Of a DNA stretch of 16,834 nucleotides, positions 1-9,776 are shown one piece after another. Below the pieces are notes generated by a model. It did not search any database. It saw only the letters and a list, made by a program, of their open reading frames with translations, and was not told the DNA's origin. The translations under genes and the position numbers were made by a program. Source of the DNA: Fragilaria radians (lineage: Eukaryota; Bacillariophyta; Fragilariophyceae; Fragilariales; Fragilariaceae). The stretch spans positions 30,812 through 47,645 of the forward strand of contig CAAAJI010000115.1 of assembly GCA_900642245.1 (NCBI GenBank). The letters run 5' to 3'. How positions within the stretch are numbered: the first letter of the stretch is position 1; the number at the start of each line of letters is the position of its first letter.

Positions 1-12
1 CCCCCCCCCCCT
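1..12. repeat. Poly-C run at window edge
   Basis: The first 12 bases are all C. The run lies inside the second intron of the broken LRR copy, a few bases beyond its donor. It could be a genuine homopolymer or an assembly-edge artefact; the sequence alone cannot tell. Confidence 0.7.
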
Positions 13-754
13 TTTCAATCTTACCTAAATTGGAAAACCGCAATACGTACGATGGAATATCATTTATTAGATCAAATGGCAAGATACGATTTACGGATCC
101 ACACAAAGTCATTTTTTGTAGTTAGCAACGTGGGTCGTGACATTACCGATCAAAGAAGGCTTTGCTTACCTAACTTAGTTAGCCCATGAATATCAGGAAA
201 GAAATGATGAAATCTAGTAGACCACTCGGAAAGGATACATCCTGGCTCATCTTTTCAAGATGATTCCAGGGATCAAAAATTCTGTCCACCAAATATCCGC
301 TCTCACTTCCCCAATTCATAATACTAAACTCTTCAAGTAGGGTCAAACTGCTCAACTCCCAAGGAATCGTCCCCTCAAGGAAGTTGGGATTGAAATTTAA
401 TTTTTTAGTTAAATTTTGTAACAACGCAATTTCCGACGGGAAGTTTTACAGTCTTCAACCGTACCTCTGAGATATCTAAGCTAGTGACATATCGAAAGTT
501 ACTTGTTTTGTCTTGACATCCAACAAGAGTCCAATCACAGACATCCTGCCTTGATAACCAGTTTTGGTTTGACAACAAGTTACCTGTACCTTTTATATCA
601 CGTTGAAGTCCGAGGAATTGAAAATAAAGCGTAACCAATACAAACAGATGCACTAAAGCGTCTGTATGTAGTGGATATGGATTAAGTTCCAGCTTGTCAT
701 ATTGAGAGATCCAACATAAGGCAACGTTAGAATTGATGCCAACTTCATCAATGG
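13..754 (-). pseudogene. Broken LRR membrane protein gene copy, 5' half missing
   Basis: This is a degraded paralogue of the LRR genes at 3817-5869 and 9777-11866. From about 754 down to 443 it reads in frame through the extracytoplasmic head, including the ALCW-type motif, the NQNWLS motif and the cysteine pair DVCDWTLVGC. One extra base near 443, just after KLP, shifts the frame. The LRR part then continues (TIPWELSSLTLLEEF) until a deletion of about 55 nt near 205-212, judged against the copy at 9777-11866. The exon 1 donor survives (exon end 170, GTAAGC), and so does the exon 2 donor (exon end 25). Exon 2 is about 5 nt short and has no AG at the expected acceptor. The cytosolic tail and transmembrane helix are absent, because homology stops at about 754 where the retroelement begins. 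The copy continues beyond the window start. It is almost certainly non-functional. Confidence 0.85.
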
Positions 755-982
755 TGTCTTAACCGGGAAAGTGTAGGAAAGTCAAATAGATAAAGATGTA
801 GAGATTTGAAATAAAAATTATAACAAAAGACTATTAAATCTAGATCTAAGCCTTCTCTTGAAACGCTAACCTTCTCTTATTGAAAAGGTTGCGTCTCTTG
901 AAGTTTATCCAAGAGACTTGTGACGAGTTAGTTTTACTAACTATTTGTCTTTAACAAGATTAGTCTTGTGTCTTAGTCTTGA
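755..982 (-). repeat. Probable 3' LTR of the gypsy element
   Basis: This non-coding stretch separates the end of the integrase frame (989) from the point where LRR homology stops (754). Read forward it begins TGTC and ends GACA, giving the TG...CA ends usual for LTRs. It contains an 8-bp inverted repeat (893-900 and 910-917) and two copies of a CCTTCTCTT-like motif near 851 and 870. There is no second LTR in the window to compare, no clear polypurine tract just outside, and no testable target-site duplication, so the limits are inferred. Confidence 0.4.
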
Positions 983-988
983 CAGGAT

Positions 989-2337
989 TCATTTTATGTC
1001 ATTCGCTTCCTCTAACGGTGCCATTACGTACGGAACGCATCTGCATATAGACACGCGCTGTACGTAGATACCTTTTCGTATCTTAAGGGTGCCGTTGGAA
1101 TAAGCTTGCACTACTTGGTACGGTCCGTCCCTTTTTGGGCTTAACTTCCTTTGAAGCATTCCTCTGTCAATTAATACCTGATGATTGACCTTGTATCCAT
1201 GTTTAACCCTTTTAGAGTTTTCTTTGTGTGTAATGGCATCTGAGGCCTCTTGTTTACGTTTTTTATTTCTTTATACTCAGTAGAAAAAGATAAATCAAAC
1301 AGCATGCTTCTTCCAAAGACAATTTGTGCTGGTGTAGCATTTAGTACACTGTGTACTGTAAAGCGTCTAGCCCAGGCGCAATTAGCTAAAATTTGCCACC
1401 ATGGATCTTGATAATCAAAATCATGATCTTCAAGTTCATAAAAACGTAACAAGTTCCCTAAGGTTTGGTGAACGTGTTCAACAAAATTAGCTTTAGGGGT
1501 TGTTAATAGCTGTAGGTACTGATTTTACACCATAGGATTGTAAGAGTTCTTGAAACTCTTTACCCAGGAATTCAATTCCATTGTCACTAATGCACCTCTT
1601 TGGGCGTGGGTAACAGCAAAACCATGTTTGGTCTAAAATCTTTGCCGTTCCTTTGGATGTTTTATCCTTGATTTCCACTACTCCAAACCATTTAGTTGCT
1701 GGATCACACATTTTGATTGCATGTAAGGAAAGTTCCTTTTCATGTTTTGTTGTCACTATATATGGTCCTATTAGGTCAACACATATTGTGTCCAAAGGAT
1801 TTTGATTTTTGTTTAGCGTTTGATGTGTTTTCAACGTCTTTGCTGAGCCCTGGCCATACCAGATGTGAACATATTGTTCTTTCTGTTCGTTGAATACCTG
1901 GATGCTGTAAAGCAGAATGGTACTAACTTAATAGTGGTTTCCTAAGTGCTTGAGGAATGTAAATTTTATTGTTAAATAGAATGATATTATGCCCATCAAC
2001 TGTTTTGGAGAAATACTCCGGATGACGTTGCTAATGCTGAATCAGTGTTTGATCTTTACGCTGATGTTCAGCTATAATTTGAGTACTCAAGGTATAGTCT
2101 AAATCTTGTAGACACTTATCATCCGAGTTTTCATAAAGCTCAGGTAATTGCTTGGAGCTAACAGCAGTTGACGACACTTCAGTATCTAATCTGCTTAGAG
2201 CATCAGCTACCACATTGCATAAACTCTATTGTTGGACCAAATTCTTCAATGGTCCAGCGCCATCTTTGTATGCGCGGAGATTTAGACACTGTAGCCAATC
2301 TTGTTAAGTTTTCATGGTCTGCATCGTTTTTTATTTT
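989..2337 (-). pseudogene. Retroelement pol remnant: end of RNase H and integrase
   Basis: The RNase H end motif VVADALSR lies at about 2190-2215, after a frameshift. The integrase zinc-binding region keeps YHSALQHPG and VWPGLSKDV at about 1845-1925. It carries a TAG at 1923-1925 where tryptophan is expected, and has lost the CxxC half of the HHCC finger. The core shows the first aspartate in ICVDLIGPY and the second in ISDNGIEF. After a one-base frameshift near 1491 the third acidic residue appears in NFVEHVHQTLGN. Further on are WARRFTVHSVLNATPAQ and VFGRSMLFDLSF, then an SH3-like C-terminal segment with LSPKRDGPYQVVQAYSNGTL at about 1090-1150. The original reading ends at a TGA at 989-991. 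The catalytic residues persist but are split over frames. Confidence 0.85.
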
Positions 2338-3725
2338 CTATCCAAGGAGTATAGTTCTGAACTCATTTAGTGTTTCAACTATGGAGAGCATCTCTCTTTC
2401 TCCTACCGTATAGTTACGCTGCGTTTCAGTAAGTTTTCTACTATAAAACGCTGTAGTGTGTCTCTCTTGACTTATCACTGATCCTAGTTGATAATCTGAG
2501 GCATCAGTATGTATGTCAAAGACATTATTGAAGTCAGGGAATTTAAGTAAGGCATTTTGTGTTATGACCTTCTTGACTTCATGGAAGGCTATGTCTCGAG
2601 CCTCTGTCCATTTGAAAGTCTTACTACCATGAGGTACTTTTGTAACCTCTGTTAAAGGTGTGAGTAGATGCGATCTTCGCTTCCACATATCACGGTAGTA
2701 GTTCACTAGGCCCAAGAATGAGCTCAATTGTTTTAAGGTCTTAGGTGCCTTGAGCTGTAATTTCGCTTCCACCTTAGAAGGAAGTGGGCAAATTCCTGCT
2801 GTTGTAACCATATAGCCGAAGTATTCAAACTCTTGCGTAGCAAAAGTTTATTTTTCAATGTTTATACGAAGGTTAGCTGTGTCCCTCTTAGATAGAGCTT
2901 GTTCTAAGTGTAGAAGGTGTTCTTTGTAAGAACCTTTCATGGCTACTAGAACATAATCCAGATATGCTCTTACAAAGTCAAGTCCAACCATTAGTTGGGA
3001 TATTCTGCTTTGAAAACTATCAGGGGAGTTAGCAACTCCAATGGGTAATCGCAAGTAGGAGTATTTCCCCCACGGAAAGACAATTGTACACAGCTTTTGA
3101 ACCTGAGGCGTCAAGCGTATGGTGTAATATGCCAGGGTACGGTCAATGGATAATGCATACATGAATCCATTCAGGCTTGTAAGAATATCCTGTATTCTTG
3201 GAATAGGGTAGGAAACACTTTGTAGTTTTGAGTTTAAGAGTCAGAAGTCAGATAGCACTCTAAATGTTCCATTTTTCTTTGGAATGATGAATGATGGAAA
3301 TTGATACTCCAAAGCTACTTGGGGTTTTAGAACTCCTGAGGTGTAAAGGCATTGTATTTCCTTTTTGCACCGAAAATGGTGGTAGTGTTGCAACTTCTTT
3401 AAGCTTAATGCCTACTAGCTCTGTATTCCAGTCACCAAGAGTGCCATCAAATAAATGATCAAACTTGTAGAGTAAGGATTTCAACTGTTGATGTTGATTA
3501 CTGCTTAAATGTTTAAGTGTATTAATGGTGACATCTATGTTTGCGTTTTCATACTTGTGTCTAAGATAGACATAGGACTTGATGCTGTTGCAAAAACATC
3601 CTGTGAGTTGCCAAGGTTCTTAACACGATTGTCTATATAAGACAAATCTGTGTTTTGTGTCCACATTGGAATCACAATACATTCAAAAGATCTAACGTGA
3701 TTACTATATGACAAATTACTTTAAT
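2338..3725 (-). pseudogene. Retroelement pol remnant: linker, reverse transcriptase, RNase H
   Basis: The pre-RT linker (FDHLFDGTLGDWNTE) lies near 3420-3470. RT follows from about 3295 with FIIPKKNGTFRVLSDF, YPIPRIQDIL, YYTIRL, FPWGKYSYLRLPIG and the active-site region YLDYVLV. RNase H shows HTDAS, a GEREMLSIVETL segment with the catalytic glutamate, and DHENLT downstream. Lesions: a TGA at 3241-3243 where arginine is expected in SDFR, a TAA at 2848-2850 where cysteine is expected in KCTFATQEF, and a TAG at 2338-2340 where glutamine is expected in LLGQ. There are also frameshifts near 3545 and between about 3295 and 3360. The second aspartate of the YxDD box is tyrosine (codon 2953-2955). 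It is an inactive relic. Confidence 0.85.
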
Positions 3726-3816
3726 TTATGACAAAGCCTAATACAAAAACTGCGATTTAGATTTTCAATCAAATGAAAGTACATCTGCAGTTTATTGTGA
3801 CTCAGTTAGATTATCC

Positions 3817-5869
3817 TCAGCTACAGTAACACCCGTCTAAATTTAACTTAGTTCCTAAAGCACATATTTCCTTTGCTAATGGCTGTGACCCTCCAGCACC
3901 AATGCAAATTGCCTTAAAATTCTCTTGCAAATCGCAATTTAAAATAAGATAGACATATTAGTATTTGTCTAAATATCAATCATACTGCGATTCATGCTAA
4001 CAATCTCACCTAGTTTTGTCAGCATTCCAATCTCAGATGGAACTTTGTGTGTAGTCTCTATAAATAGGTATTCAAGCTGAGATAGGCTTCCAATCTCTGA
4101 AGGGATTTGCCCACCAATAATTAATTCTTCTGAAAACAAGTTTCCATAAGACATGAGATAATGTTAGACCAACAATACGATTTCCTTTCAGATAGAGCGA
4201 CTTACTTAGTTTTGACATCTTTCCAATGTCAGATGCTATGGATCGTGCATAAGCAGGAAGAGTTAGATTTTCTGCGGTTAGCAGCAAAAAGAGTTAGATT
4301 TATCAAACGCTCAAAGTGGAAGTATTCGTTGAAGTTGATTTCAACTTAGCCTGAAGGACATGAGCAAGCATTGTCTCCCCACAGTTATGCCTTGTATACG
4401 CTTACCTAAATTGGAAAGGCGCCATAGGTATGATGGAATATCACCAGCCCAAAAAAGATCTAGTGTAAGTGTTTCTGACTTACGACATCCATACCGAGCC
4501 AATTGATTATTAGCAGAAGTTGATGTAGCATTTTTGATCAAAGAAGGACACACTTACCCAACATACTTAATTCTTGAACGTTAGGAAAGTCATAGACATA
4601 CTGTTTCCGCTGATCCATAAATACCAGGGACTTCAATTTTGTTTTGGCGCCAACATCTGGTAAGCGACTCGGAAACGATATTTCCAGGCTTAGCCTTTCA
4701 AGATAACTCCAGGGCTTAATAATTTTGTCGATTAAATTTATGCTCTCACTTCCCCAATTCATTACACTAAACTCTTCAAGTAGAGTCAGAGCGCTCAATT
4801 CCAAGGGGATTGTACCCTCAAGCACGTTAGGATTGAAGTTTAATTTAGTTAAATTTCGCAACAAGGCGATTTCTGATGGAAGCTGCATTTTCTTCAACAC
4901 TACCTTCGAAAAGTCTAAACTAGTGACGTATCGAAAGCTACTTACATTATCCTGACATCCAACAAGCGTCCAATTACAGACATCTTGCATCGATAACCAA
5001 TTTTGATTTGATATTGTATCGCTTCCACTTGCTGGGTTGTTACGTCCAATGAAATGGAAATATAGCATCACCAACACAAAACGCTGGGCCAAAGTATCTG
5101 CATGAGTAGGAAATGGATATAAATCCATCTTGTCGTATTGTGAGAGCCAACACAGAGCCACGTTAGCAATCGCACCAACTTCATTGATGGAAACTGTCAA
5201 ATTTGGATAATAGGAAATAAGAAAGGATCGAAAGTTATTGTATCGGTATTGGTCTCGGTACTTTCCCGTATAGCATTTCTCTATTGAAGACGAAGATTCG
5301 AGATTGGTAGGAATGTCACCTTGATCTGTATGGCTTTTCGTGGTCAGAGGGATGGTCAACGATGTAATCAGAACAACGAGTATCATCATTGCAAAAATTC
5401 CCCAACAAAGTCTTTTTCTTTGATTCTTTTCTTGAAGGAGTTGACTTTCAACTTGGCTATTGATTTCTAATTCAAAATTATGCTGAAAAAGATTCATTTG
5501 TTCCTGGAATTTCTCTAGGGTTTCACCTTCTGATGATGACATTCGTAAGGGATCATCAACAAAAAGTGGAGGAGGCTTTCGATCATCTTCGACAAGAGAA
5601 GATTGCTTATGCTGATGAATATTATGCATATTCTTCAGAATTGCATCTTGTGACATGATAGGCTTCCTTGCAATGAATTCCTCTCCTGTTTGACTGAAAG
5701 CGCCGGGTTGTCCAGAAACCATGGATGATCGTTCGGCCAAAGCTACTTTTTGATCATGCGATAAAAAATTAAGCGATGAACGTAGGATAGGATGATCATT
5801 CACTTGCTGTTGCATATACCCACCATCATTGTCGTCATAAGGAAGTTGCTTGTCATTGGCAGTAAACAT
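3817..5869 (-). CDS. LRR-A: type II membrane protein with extracytoplasmic LRRs (five exons, 557 aa)
   Basis: Inferred exons are 5869-4558, 4474-4406, 4271-4206, 4129-4010 and 3923-3817. All introns are phase 1 (83, 134, 76 and 86 nt) and the total is 558 codons including TGA. I chose the ATG at 5869 (MFTANDKQ) because it aligns with the start of the copy at 9777-11866; the frame is open 61 codons further upstream. Residues 1-153 are hydrophilic and lack a signal peptide; they include HPILRSSLNFLSHDQK, QPGAFSQ, RKPPP and FQEQMNLFQHNFELEI. A basic stretch (NQRKR) precedes a transmembrane helix at about 154-174. The outer part has cysteines at 199, 240, 298 and 305, sequons such as NLT at 223, LRRs from about 330, and a final LAKEIC...CYCS cap. 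The topology suggests a surface receptor or adhesion protein. There is no kinase domain. The last exon rests on phase and match to LRR-B; without it a stop at 3969-3971 would end the protein early. Confidence 0.8.
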
Positions 5870-7821
5870 TTTCAAATATGCCTGTTCACGATGCCTTGGG
5901 GTGGTTAATCTTGAATGCGAATTAAGAAAAGCCTTTTTCGTTTGAGATATGTAAAGTATTACTAAATAATTTCGCATCCTCGATTTTTTTGCGCATTTGG
6001 AATAACTCCGGTCGGTTCGCTTGTCTTGGATTGATGTTTTGTCATTATACAATCAATGACATTTAGTGTCAGCGACTATACTTCATCGAGAAACGTCTTT
6101 GGTCGTAGAATGAAATCACTAGCACAATGGTTCCAAGCATGCGCACGCACAACTATATAACTTTAATCCTTTGCACCAAAGGTAACAAAAGCAATATTTC
6201 CTAAATTTTAGAGCAACATGGGGATCATGCCTGCTTTTCAACTTTGCCAAAATATTGCACAAGTAGCCATGCACTTTGTGATTTGTCAGACAATCCCGAA
6301 ACAGCTTTTCACACATGGACAATTCAATGCATCCATAGTATCAAAGCAACAAGTTTCAATGATTGCGATGTCTATGCCTGGAAACATTCTTATTGATTAT
6401 TTATCTGAAAAAATGTTAAACAATAATGAATTATCACAAAGAATTGATTACAATGGATACTTATTGGATTTACAAATCCAAAGACTAAACATATCTAACA
6501 CAATCACTTATTGTTGATTGATATTGATGTCCACAGGTAGATTTGGTCTATTTTTAATGTACTATCCTAGACTATCCTAATCACCTATGTGATGTATAGA
6601 ATGGACTCACAAGGGCCCTCCAATTAAGGCCAATTATACTTCACTGTTAAACTTGTAATCCATTCATCTCTAGTTCTTTGCCAAATATCTGAATCTTGTT
6701 TATCAATGAAAATAAATGACATGGTGACATTGAGGAGAATGAGCACCAGATCCCTCAAACAGCTTCAAAATTGAACGAAACAGCACCAGTTGACGTGTTG
6801 GCTTGGAAGAAGACAAAAAAACACCAATCTCATCCTTCTGGAGGTTTCTGGAGATCAAAAGAGCATCCAGACACGATATCAAAGATCAACAATCGTTGCC
6901 TGGGCGATACTACGGATTAGTGGCGTAAATTTAGCATCAATGTTTACCTGTAGATATCAGGGACACCCTTGTTTTGATTCCTAGAATGAACCATGTCAAT
7001 ATCATCATGAAATGGATTTGCAAGTCCTTTGGGAGTCAATCAAGCAATGAAACTATCATCAAATCATGATAGTAACAATGCTTGGACCCTAGAAGGAACA
7101 TCATTCACATGATGAACCGGCGTGGCTGCACCTTTTTCACGTAGGTTTGTACCTCTTTCGGAATTTCAAAAAACAAAAAATTGTCATTGATGTCAATATG
7201 TATCAATGGTATCATCACATATAGATCTCTCTACGTACGGGAATCAAATTCAATATTGTTTCTGATGTATTATCCTATTGGATAGAATCGCTGCTGTCAT
7301 TAGCATCCGTCAGTGATCCAAACATCATTTTTCCTTGGGATTTGTTCTGATCGTGAATACATCTTTGTTATTGGGAAGCTACATCATTACATAGTAACTG
7401 AGTGTGGTCCAAATCAACTTTTCTTAAATGGGTTCAAAGTTTTATCTTTAGAGCCTTTCACTAGCGTCAATGATACGCTTCAATCTTTAGGATAATTTCC
7501 CTGTATATTCTCATAGTAATGTTGTTCAGATGAACATTTTCAATTGTAATCTGATGAATTTCTCTTGATTACTGCCAACTACTTTGTGATTCTTCAATAA
7601 TGTAGTTCTACGTCATGTCCCTAATAACCTTAAGCCTCAAACATCAATGGAATTATCTATGGGTTTTTACTGTACGGTGGTGTAGACGGACAGATACAGT
7701 GAAATCACTTGCTGTTGATTCTATCATTCTCCGTTTCTTACTGCCAATCGAAGTTTGGTGAAACAAACGAACGACAACAATTTACAATCCTTTTCTAATT
7801 CATCGTAAAGTATCCTAGAAA
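5870..7821. other. Intergenic region between divergent LRR-A and ELP3
   Basis: About 1.95 kb with no gene I can name. It must hold the promoters of LRR-A (minus) and ELP3 (plus), but I see no convincing core promoter element. Weak signals are a 99-codon plus-strand frame at 6218-6517 and a minus-strand pair of open segments joined by a phased consensus intron at 6703-7177. Plus-strand frames at 6790-6984 and 7313-7495 are short and show no known motif. Confidence 0.6.
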
Positions 7822-9453
7822 ATGTCACTTGAAAATCAAAAATCCAATTATGCCCTGGCAATCTCAAAACTTGTGACGGAACTTATTGCTGCCTACGACG
7901 CGGGCTTGACATTGAATTTTACGAAATTAAAGGGGGAGATAGCTAGGAAGTATCAATTATTGGGTATACCCAAAATGTCAGATATCCTTCAAGCAATTCC
8001 ATTGGAATATCGTAGTCGATTACATCCCTTTTTACAAACAAAGCCTGTACGGACAGCATCCGGTGTGGCAGTCGTTGCCGTGATGAGTAAGCCCCATCGT
8101 TGTCCACACATTGCCATGACAGGTAATGTATGTGTCTACTGTCCAGGGGGGCCTGATAGTGACTTTGAATATAGTACACAGGCCTATACCGGATATGAAC
8201 CCACCTCCATGAGGGCAATTCGTGCGAGATATGATCCCTACAGTCAAGCGAAGGGACGGATTACTCAATTAAAGGCAATAGGACATGACGTATCGAAAGT
8301 TGAATATATTGTCATGGGAGGAACATTCCTAAGTTTGGATAAGGAATACAAGGATTATTTCATTCGTAATTTACATGATGCATTAAGTGGTCACACCAGT
8401 CAATCCGTAGAGGAAGCGATTCAATATTCCGAACAATCTACTACGAAATGTATAGGTATTACCATTGAGACAAGACCAGATTATTGTCTCAAGCCACATT
8501 TAGATGAGATGCTCCTCTATGGATGCACTAGAATTGAAATTGGTGTACAGAGTATCTACGAATCTGTCGCTCGAGAGACGAATCGTGGTCATACCGTCGC
8601 GGCTGTCTGTCATTCCTTCTCTCTGGCAAAGGATTGTGGATTCAAGGTCGTCACACATATGATGCCAGACTTACCCAATATGGGGATGGAACGTGATTTG
8701 GAGGGGATGAAAGAATATTTTGAAAATCCTGCTTTCCGTAGTGATGGGATGAAGGTCTATCCGACGCTTGTCATTCGTGGGACTGGACTGTACGAATTGT
8801 GGAAAACTGGACGGTATCGGAATTATACACCCGCACAGCTAGTGGAACTAACAGCCCATATCCTGGCTCTTGTTCCGCCGTGGACACGTTTGTATCGTAT
8901 CCAACGAGACATACCCATGCCATTGGTATCCTCGGGAGTCGAACATGGAAATTTACGTGAATTGGCCCTCCAAAAACTTGCCGATTGGAATGTCCCCTGT
9001 TTGGATATACGTACTCGTGAGGTGGGGATGAAACAAATTCATTCTTCAGTCACTCCCGATCAAGTTGAATTAATCCGACGAGATTACGTTGCCAATGGTG
9101 GATGGGAGACATTCTTATCCTATGAGGACCCCTCACAGGATATTCTAATTGGGTTGTTACGACTCCGGAGGGTCAATCCAGATCAAGCCTTTCGTTCCGA
9201 ACTATGTGAACGACCTAGTTCGATTACACGTGAATTACATGTCTATGGGACAGCCGTCGCAGTCAATGCAAGAGATCCTACTCGTTTTCAACATCAGGGA
9301 TTTGGTATCCTCCTCATGGAAGAAGCCGAACGGATTGCCCGGGAGGAACATGGGTCCGAAAAATTATTAGTCATATCTGGTGTTGGGACACGGCATTATT
9401 ATCGAAAAATGGGATATGAGTTAGATGGTCCCTATATGAGTAAGGTATTATAA
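7822..9453 (+). CDS. ELP3: Elongator complex protein 3 (radical SAM and GNAT domains)
   Basis: Single-exon, complete 543-residue protein, close to the usual eukaryotic Elp3 length of about 550. Elp3 is the catalytic subunit of Elongator. It adds the carboxymethyl-type modification to the wobble uridine of certain tRNAs in the cytoplasm, using a radical SAM domain and acetyl-CoA; a histone acetyltransferase role has also been described. Seen here: the Fe-S cluster cysteines C94, C104 and C107 (CX9CX2C, in CPHIAMTGNVCVYCPGG), then PDSDFEYSTQAYTGYEP, MGGTF, GITIETRPDYC, GVQS, HMMPDLPN, YPTLVIRGTGLYELWKTGRY and RDIPMPLV. The C-terminal GNAT domain has the acetyl-CoA motif QHQGFG (490-495), HGSEKLLVISGVGTRHYYRK and the conserved end DGPYMSK. 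Translation is likely from the ATG at 7822, followed by an Elp3-like N-terminal helix. No lesion is seen. It lies convergent to LRR-B and is unrelated to its neighbours. Confidence 0.98.
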   Translation: MSLENQKSNYALAISKLVTELIAAYDAGLTLNFTKLKGEIARKYQLLGIPKMSDILQAIPLEYRSRLHPFLQTKPVRTASGVAVVAVMSKPHRCPHIAMTGNVCVYCPGGPDSDFEYSTQAYTGYEPTSMRAIRARYDPYSQAKGRITQLKAIGHDVSKVEYIVMGGTFLSLDKEYKDYFIRNLHDALSGHTSQSVEEAIQYSEQSTTKCIGITIETRPDYCLKPHLDEMLLYGCTRIEIGVQSIYESVARETNRGHTVAAVCHSFSLAKDCGFKVVTHMMPDLPNMGMERDLEGMKEYFENPAFRSDGMKVYPTLVIRGTGLYELWKTGRYRNYTPAQLVELTAHILALVPPWTRLYRIQRDIPMPLVSSGVEHGNLRELALQKLADWNVPCLDIRTREVGMKQIHSSVTPDQVELIRRDYVANGGWETFLSYEDPSQDILIGLLRLRRVNPDQAFRSELCERPSSITRELHVYGTAVAVNARDPTRFQHQGFGILLMEEAERIAREEHGSEKLLVISGVGTRHYYRKMGYELDGPYMSKVL

Positions 9454-9776
9454 AATGGTGACCCAGTTTGGATATCGTTTTTTGGGGAGTCCGAAAAAGC
9501 ATCCTACGTTCAACAAATAAATAATAATCTACAACACTATAAAATTGCAAGTTATAGATATTTCACAAGTTAGAATCCAATTCATTCGTTTTAACAATTT
9601 CTAGGTTTCGAAACAAAACATTGAACAATATTGAATACGATTCAAATGACGTTGTTAGTTCAAATAATTATCCGCATATGGTGTGAATTTTATGTTAAAG
9701 ATTTACGAATTCAATTGACGGTTTCTTTAATAATTTTGATATAATGGCTATTCCGTCATTTACGCTGTGATACGTT
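9454..9776. other. Shared 3' region of convergent ELP3 and LRR-B
   Basis: This 323-bp AT-rich spacer separates the ELP3 stop from the LRR-B stop. An AATAAA lies at 9516-9521, about 63 bp after the ELP3 stop, and could serve as its polyadenylation signal. I see no equally clear signal for LRR-B on the minus strand. No open frame of note is present. Confidence 0.5.
9516..9521 (+). terminator. Candidate polyadenylation signal of ELP3
   Basis: An AATAAA hexamer sits within an AT-rich run about 63 bp downstream of the ELP3 stop codon. The placement fits a polyadenylation signal, but such hexamers are common in AT-rich DNA and algal signals are often degenerate. Confidence 0.35.

Larger units (their letters stand above)
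755..3725 (-). mobile_element. Decayed, 5'-truncated Ty3/gypsy LTR retrotransposon
   Basis: On the minus strand the order is pol linker, reverse transcriptase, RNase H, integrase zinc finger, integrase core, integrase C-terminal domain and a probable 3' LTR. RT-RNase H before integrase identifies Ty3/gypsy rather than Ty1/copia. No gag or protease is present: recognisable pol begins near 3725 and the next gene's last exon ends only about 90 bp away at 3817, so the 5' part of the element and its 5' LTR are missing. The element abuts the broken LRR copy on its 3' side. Many stops and frameshifts show it cannot encode a working polyprotein. The 5' limit is approximate. Confidence 0.85.

Noticed and set aside
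3817..5869. Receptor kinase like those of plants
   Set aside because: No kinase domain exists on either side of the membrane helix in any of the three genes, and the LRRs lie C-terminal to the helix, opposite to plant LRR kinases.
4538..6052. Reading LRR-A as a single 504-codon gene starting at 6052
   Set aside because: The first 61 residues have no counterpart in LRR-B, whose start aligns with the internal ATG at 5869. The 3' end of this frame runs into an intron just past the phase-1 donor at 4557.
7943..8268. Minus-strand frames within the first part of ELP3
   Set aside because: They lie wholly inside a strongly conserved coding region and show no motif; they are shadow frames.
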